64,000 nt of DNA from assembly GCF_001598475.1 (NCBI RefSeq), contig NZ_BCZA01000004.1, positions 124,001-188,000 on the forward strand, written 5' to 3'. A model generated the notes under the pieces. That model was given only the letters and a program-made list of their open reading frames with translations, was not told where the DNA came from and made no database searches. Source of the DNA: Pantoea agglomerans NBRC 102470 (GTDB taxonomy: Bacteria > Pseudomonadota > Gammaproteobacteria > Enterobacterales > Enterobacteriaceae). Both the position numbers and the translations under genes were made by a program. How positions within the stretch are numbered: the first letter of the stretch is position 1; every line of letters begins with the position of its first letter. Shown here in pieces: positions 59,865-64,000 of the stretch.

Positions 59865-60419
59865 ATGTTAACACTGACGTTTTTAGTAAAAACGCTGATC
59901 GATCTCTACGTCATGGTGCTGCTGTTACGCATCTGGATGCAGTGGTCCCGCTGCGATTTTTACAATCCAGTGGCGCAGTTTGTCGTAAAAGTGACACAGC
60001 CGATTGTTAAGCCGCTGCGCCGTATACTGCCGGCACTGGGACCGATAGATACCGCCTCGCTGCTGCTGGCATTTGTGCTGACTACGCTGAAATACCCGAT
60101 TTTATTGCTGATTCAGGTGGGCGTCTTCTCAGTCGACCCAACCAATCTGCTGGTCGGCCTGCTGTCGCTGGTTAAATCCGCCGGCTATCTGGTCTTCTGG
60201 GTGATTATTATTCGCTCCCTGATGAGCTGGATCAGCCAGGGCCGGGGTCCTGTCGACTATCTGCTGGTGCAGTTAACCGAGCCGATGATGGCACCTGTTC
60301 GCCGTATTCTGCCTGCGATGGGCGGCATCGACTTCTCAGCGATGATCGTCATCCTGGTGCTGTATGCCCTGAACTTTCTCGGCATGGACCTGTTCCCGGG
60401 TCTCTGGTATCTGCTGTAA
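59865..60419 (+). CDS. yggT: YggT family membrane protein
   Basis: Inner-membrane protein of 184 residues with two YGGT repeats. The repeat unit is seen as (M-Q-W-S-R-C)DFYNPVAQFVVKVTQPIVKP and its second copy GRGPVDYLLVQLTEPMMAPV, each followed by RRILPA and an (I/D)-rich helix. Function in E. coli is unclear (osmotic or ion effects proposed). An AGAGGAACTTC site precedes the start. rdgB follows directly; E. coli has yggU in between, which is missing here. Confidence 0.92.
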   Translation: MLTLTFLVKTLIDLYVMVLLLRIWMQWSRCDFYNPVAQFVVKVTQPIVKPLRRILPALGPIDTASLLLAFVLTTLKYPILLLIQVGVFSVDPTNLLVGLLSLVKSAGYLVFWVIIIRSLMSWISQGRGPVDYLLVQLTEPMMAPVRRILPAMGGIDFSAMIVILVLYALNFLGMDLFPGLWYLL

Positions 60420-60440
60420 ATGAATCAAACTGGAACTGTT

Positions 60441-61034
60441 ATGCAAAAAGTTGTCCTCGCAACCGGCAATCCCGGCAAAGTGCGTGAGCTGGCGGAGTTA
60501 CTCTCCGCCTTTGGTCTGGATATCGTCGCACAGACCGACCTTGGGGTTGAATCGGCGGAAGAGACCGGCCTGACCTTTATTGAGAACGCGATTCTCAAGG
60601 CGCGTCACGCGGCACAGATCACCGGATTACCGGCTATTGCCGATGATTCCGGCCTGGCCGTAGATGCGCTGGGCGGCGCGCCCGGCATCTACTCGGCGCG
60701 CTACGCCGGTGAAGAGGCCAGCGATCAACAGAACCTGGAGAAGCTGCTGCAGGCGCTGGAAAACGTACCGGACGGTCAGCGCCAGGCACAATTTCACTGC
60801 GTGCTGGTCTATCTGCGTCATGCGGAAGATCCGACCCCGCTGGTGTTCCATGGCAGCTGGCAGGGTGAGATCACCCGCGCCGCCGCTGGTGCCGGTGGTT
60901 TTGGTTACGACCCGATTTTCTTTGTCCCGGCACTGGGTAAAACCGCGGCCGAACTGAGTAAAGCGGAAAAAGGTGCAGTTTCTCACCGGGGTAAAGCATT
61001 GACGCTGTTGCTGGAAGCGATGCGTAATGCCTAA
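60441..61034 (+). CDS. rdgB: dITP/XTP pyrophosphatase RdgB
   Basis: House-cleaning nucleotide pyrophosphatase of the HAM1 family that removes dITP and XTP. 197 residues. [53 protein letters not shown] and [10 protein letters not shown] are diagnostic. I chose ATG 60441 ([10 protein letters not shown]), as in E. coli. An in-frame ATG at 60420, abutting the yggT stop, would add 7 residues. The 3' end overlaps hemW by 8 bp. Confidence 0.95.
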   Translation: MQKVVLATGNPGKVRELAELLSAFGLDIVAQTDLGVESAEETGLTFIENAILKARHAAQITGLPAIADDSGLAVDALGGAPGIYSARYAGEEASDQQNLEKLLQALENVPDGQRQAQFHCVLVYLRHAEDPTPLVFHGSWQGEITRAAAGAGGFGYDPIFFVPALGKTAAELSKAEKGAVSHRGKALTLLLEAMRNA

Positions 61035-62166
61035 TCTGCCGCCGTTAAGTCTCTATATCCACATTCCGTGGTGCGTACAGAAATGTCCTTACTGTGATTT
61101 TAATTCCCACGCGCTGAAAGATGAGGTGCCGCACGTTGAATACGTGCAGCACCTGCTGCGCGATCTGGAGATCGATTTACCGCTGATCAATGGCCGGGAA
61201 GTGCGCACGATCTTCATCGGTGGCGGCACGCCCAGCCTGCTGAGCAGCAGCGCGATGCAGATGCTGATGGATGGTGTGCGGGAGCGTCTGACGCTCTCGC
61301 CCGATGCGGAAGTGACCATGGAAGCCAATCCGGGCACCGTGGAAGCGGACCGGTTCAGCGCCTATCAGCGCGCCGGTATCAACCGTATTTCGATTGGCGT
61401 ACAGAGTTTCAGTCCGCAAAAGCTGCAACGCCTTGGCCGTATTCACGGCCCGGAAGAGGCGGTCCGCGCCGCCGAACTGGCCGAGTCGCTGTCGCTGCGC
61501 AGTTTTAACCTTGACCTGATGCATGGCCTGCCCGATCAGTCGCTGGAAGAGGCGCTCGATGATTTACGTCAGGCGATTGCGCTTAATCCACCGCATCTCT
61601 CCTGGTATCAGCTCACGATTGAACCCAACACCCTGTTTGGCTCACGCCCGCCGGTGCTGCCGGATGATGATGCGCTATGGGATATTTTCGAACAGGGCGA
61701 TCAGCTGTTGCAGGCTGCCGGTTATCAGCAGTATGAGACCTCTGCCTACGCGAAGCCGGGTTATCGCTGTGAGCACAACCTCAATTACTGGCGCTTTGGC
61801 GACTATCTGGGGATTGGGTGTGGCGCACACGGCAAGCTGACGCAACCGGATGGCCGCATAGTCCGCACGGTGAAAACCCGTCATCCGCGTGGATTTATGC
61901 AGGGGAACTACCGCGAAAAGCAGTATGACGTTGCCGATAGCGACAAGCCGTTTGAATATTTCATGAACCGCTTTCGCCTGCTGGAAGCCGCGCCGCGCGA
62001 CGAGTTCAGCCGCTATACCGGTTTATCAGAGCAGATCATCCGTCCGCAGATGGATGCCGCGATTGCCGCGGGTTACGTGACTGAAACCGCGGAGCAGTGG
62101 CAGATTACGGAGAAAGGGAAGCTGTTCCTGAATTCGCTGCTGGAGCTGTTCTTAGCGGAAGAGTAA
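61027..62166 (+). CDS. hemW: Heme chaperone HemW
   Basis: Radical-SAM-fold protein of 379 residues that binds heme and delivers it to the respiratory chain, related to the coproporphyrinogen oxidase HemN but without that activity. Cluster motif C16-x3-C20-x2-C23 in [16 protein letters not shown], lacking the extra Cys typical of Hem[12 protein letters not shown] and [10 protein letters not shown] are further radical-SAM motifs. The start overlaps the rdgB end (ATGCCTAA), so it is translationally coupled. Confidence 0.95.
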   Translation: MPNLPPLSLYIHIPWCVQKCPYCDFNSHALKDEVPHVEYVQHLLRDLEIDLPLINGREVRTIFIGGGTPSLLSSSAMQMLMDGVRERLTLSPDAEVTMEANPGTVEADRFSAYQRAGINRISIGVQSFSPQKLQRLGRIHGPEEAVRAAELAESLSLRSFNLDLMHGLPDQSLEEALDDLRQAIALNPPHLSWYQLTIEPNTLFGSRPPVLPDDDALWDIFEQGDQLLQAAGYQQYETSAYAKPGYRCEHNLNYWRFGDYLGIGCGAHGKLTQPDGRIVRTVKTRHPRGFMQGNYREKQYDVADSDKPFEYFMNRFRLLEAAPRDEFSRYTGLSEQIIRPQMDAAIAAGYVTETAEQWQITEKGKLFLNSLLELFLAEE

Positions 62167-62172
62167 CAAAAG

Positions 62173-62197
62173 CGCCTCAGCCCGACAGGCTGAGGCG
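62173..62197. terminator. Hairpin between hemW and yggN
   Basis: CGCCTCAGCC (62173-62182), loop CGACA, GGCTGAGGCG (62188-62197), between convergent stops. CTTTTG follows on the minus strand and a later TTTTTT (62206-62211) on plus. Confidence 0.65.
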
Positions 62198-62202
62198 TTG
62201 AG

Positions 62203-62919
62203 CTATTTTTTCAGTGCGCCGGTAAGCTGTTTACGCTGATCTTCCAGCGAAATAACGCGATTACACACCTCGTGACCGAAGTTCTGGAAATCCTGCTCCT
62301 GCTTGCTCCACTCAGCCTGAATCGACTGCTGCAACCCGCCCAGATTACCCATAATCGCCTGCAGCGGATTACTGCCGCCGCTGCCCTGCTTACTGCCCAT
62401 CTCGTTCAGGCTATCCTGCATCACGCCGCCAAGCGTCGACTGCACCAGCCTTTCACCTTCGGCGCGAACCTGATCAATCGCCTGATGGTGGAACGTCAGC
62501 CCATCTTCACGGTGTTCAATGATGCGGTTCATCTGCTGTTTCAGCTGACCATTCAGCGTGGTCAGGCGATTACGCACGTTGCTGTCGGTGCCCAGTTTTT
62601 CAACGATGACCTGATCCAGTGCCGCACGCCCTTTCTCCAGACGTGATGTCGCCCCGCTGTCGATCCACGGCAGATCGCGACGCAGCGCGTTCTGATAGTC
62701 GATCGCTTTCTGGCGTCCGGCCGTATCGAGCGTGACCTTCTGTCCATTGAACTGCACGTCGCCCTGCGGCGAGATTTCCATATTGCCGTTGGCACCGACC
62801 ACCTGCACGCTCTGCGGCTTAATCACCACATCGTCCTGCGGCTTAACGCTGCATTCATAGGCTGCCTGAGCCTGGGTTGCTGCCACCAGCAGCACAGCAA
62901 GAAGCGCTTTACGCATCAT
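62203..62919 (-). CDS. yggN: DUF2884 family protein YggN
   Basis: A 238-residue exported protein matching E. coli YggN. Signal peptide of about 19 residues (MMRKALLAVLLVAATQAQA, cleaved before AYECSV). Conserved: QNALRRDLPWIDSGATSRLE, QMNRIIEHREDGLTFHHQAI and EWSKQEQDFQNFGHEVCNRV; long helical or coiled-coil character. Function unknown. In E. coli yggM and ansB lie between hemW and yggN; neither is present here. Confidence 0.92.
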   Translation of the reverse strand: MMRKALLAVLLVAATQAQAAYECSVKPQDDVVIKPQSVQVVGANGNMEISPQGDVQFNGQKVTLDTAGRQKAIDYQNALRRDLPWIDSGATSRLEKGRAALDQVIVEKLGTDSNVRNRLTTLNGQLKQQMNRIIEHREDGLTFHHQAIDQVRAEGERLVQSTLGGVMQDSLNEMGSKQGSGGSNPLQAIMGNLGGLQQSIQAEWSKQEQDFQNFGHEVCNRVISLEDQRKQLTGALKK

Positions 62920-62984
62920 ATCTACTCCCTAAGATCGGGTCTGAAACCCTTTGATCGGGCCTCAGCCCGACACTGTGTGACGAC

Positions 62985-63311
62985 TTAGTCCCACCAGACG
63001 TCAAAGAGTTCAGTCATCTGAACGTCCTGCAGCTTGCGATCTTCCAGCCATTTACGAACCAGAGCACGATGCTCATCGGTGCATTTGCCGGTTTTCTGCA
63101 GGCAAACCAGACCTTCCCACACCAGGTAACCGCTGCCATCGAAGGCCAGGCCGTTAGGGTCGATCGCTTCATTGATGAACTGGTTCAGCGTCTCATCAAT
63201 TTCGCTTTCGCTGGTGCCTTCCGGGAAGCGCCAGGCAACCGAGAAGCCCAGTTCCTGAAACTCATCGATGTGCAGTTTTTTACGTAAACGGCGGCTGCGT
63301 TGTGTGGCCAT
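62985..63311 (-). CDS. yggL: YggL family protein, 50S ribosome-associated
   Basis: A 108-residue basic-to-acidic protein of the DUF469 family. RRLRKKLHIDEFQELGFSVA, the central DGSGYLVWEGLVC and the C-terminal MTELFDVWWD are conserved. E. coli YggL has been reported to bind the 50S subunit. Its ATG overlaps the trmB stop by one base (TAATG), so translation is coupled. Confidence 0.93.
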   Translation of the reverse strand: MATQRSRRLRKKLHIDEFQELGFSVAWRFPEGTSESEIDETLNQFINEAIDPNGLAFDGSGYLVWEGLVCLQKTGKCTDEHRALVRKWLEDRKLQDVQMTELFDVWWD

Positions 63312-64000
63312 TATTTCACCCTCTCAAACATTAAATCCCATACGCCGTGGCCTAAACGCTGCCCGCGCTGCTCAAACTTGGTCAGTGGACGCGTCTCAGG
63401 ACGCGGCACATAATTCTGTTGTTCTGACTGGTTGCGGTAACCATCGATGCTGTTCATCACTTCCAGCATATGCTCCGCGTAGGCTTCCCAGTCGGTCGCC
63501 ATGTGGAAAACGCCGCCCAGCTTCAGTTTACGCATCACCAGCTCGGCAAAAGGCACCTGGACGATACGGCGTTTATTGTGACGCGCTTTATGCCACGGAT
63601 CGGGGAAGAAGAGCTGAACCATGCGCAGCGAGTTATCCGGAATCATCTTCTCCAGCACTTCCACCGCGTCATGGCACATCACCCGAAGGTTCTGCACATC
63701 GGCTTCTTTGGCGGCGGCCAGACAGGCACCCACGCCCGGCGCATGCACTTCAATACCCAGGAAGTTCTGATGCGGCGTGTTCTGCGCCATCGTTACCAGC
63801 GAAGCGCCCATGCCAAAGCCAATTTCCAGCGTCACCGGGGCTTCGCGGCCAAACAGCGCGGGCAGATCGACAGGCTCCGGCTGATATTCCACCCCCATGA
63901 CCGGCCACAGGGTGTCCAGCGCCTGCTGCTGGCCTTTGGTTAAGCGGCCCTGGCGGCGCACAAAGCTGCGGATCCGGCGTAATGGCCGCCCGTTCTCATC
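63311..64000 (-). CDS. trmB: tRNA (guanine-N7-)-methyltransferase, 5' end outside window
   Basis: SAM-dependent enzyme that makes m7G46 in tRNA. The visible 229 codons include [17 protein letters not shown] (SAM site), [14 protein letters not shown], and [17 protein letters not shown] (tRNA-binding and catalytic Asp), to the C-terminus [13 protein letters not shown]. The frame continues to the window edge as [19 protein letters not shown], which matches E. coli residues upstream of an internal Met, so the real start lies outside. Shares an overlapping stop/start with yggL. mutY is expected next beyond the edge in E. coli. Confidence 0.96.
   Translation of the reverse strand, partial: DENGRPLRRIRSFVRRQGRLTKGQQQALDTLWPVMGVEYQPEPVDLPALFGREAPVTLEIGFGMGASLVTMAQNTPHQNFLGIEVHAPGVGACLAAAKEADVQNLRVMCHDAVEVLEKMIPDNSLRMVQLFFPDPWHKARHNKRRIVQVPFAELVMRKLKLGGVFHMATDWEAYAEHMLEVMNSIDGYRNQSEQQNYVPRPETRPLTKFEQRGQRLGHGVWDLMFERVK

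Overview
The window is a chromosomal segment of a gamma-proteobacterium of the order Enterobacterales. Most genes match Escherichia coli K-12 proteins closely, in nearly the same order as the E. coli region from lysS/prfB to trmB. The E. coli-like core with Erwiniaceae-style replacements and losses points most readily to Pantoea or a close relative; that genus call is inference. No tRNA, rRNA, CRISPR array, prophage or intact insertion sequence was seen.

Layout: 1-2072 is the edge of a cellobiose/aryl-beta-glucoside PTS locus (GH1 phospho-glucosidase, EIIC, and a divergent IIA behind three phased operator-like repeats). 2105-5544 holds lysA, its activator lysR and an MFS exporter. 5905-6531 encodes a lipoprotein with a trypsin-like catalytic triad. 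6832-13057 is the lysS-prfB-recJ-dsbC-xerD block, with the RF2 programmed frameshift intact. 13160-18839 carries fldB, ygfX-sdhE, ygfZ, trhA, an RpiR-type regulator and bglA. 18870-24141 is ygfF and the glycine cleavage operon gcvTHP. 24574-28912 is the ygfB-pepP-ubiH-ubiI block. zapA, 6S RNA (ssrS), fau, serA, rpiA, argP, yggE, argO and mscS follow. 36873-42600 contains fbaA, pgk, epd and tktA. 42872-47356 contains loiP, a YidB-like gene, speB and speA. After metK and galP comes a non-E. coli pair, an O-antigen-ligase-like protein and a WaaB-like glycosyltransferase. The right end is sprT, endA, rsmE, gshB, yqgE, ruvX, yggR, yggS, yggT, rdgB, hemW, yggN, yggL and the 3' part of trmB.

Functionally the region is mostly housekeeping: one-carbon and serine/glycine metabolism (gcvTHP, serA, fau, metK), central carbon flow (fbaA, pgk, epd, tktA, rpiA), ubiquinone hydroxylation, polyamine synthesis (speA, speB), lysine/arginine control (lysR-lysA, argP-argO), translation fidelity and repair.

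The least explained material lies between genes. Three copies of a palindromic element with matching terminal inverted repeats (about 6.6, 30.4 and 34.0 kb) all lie between convergent genes. A different tandem hairpin repeat lies between fldB and ygfX, again convergent. With the orphan lipoprotein protease and the LPS-type gene pair after galP, these are the best candidates for undescribed biology. I found no clearly novel multi-gene system.
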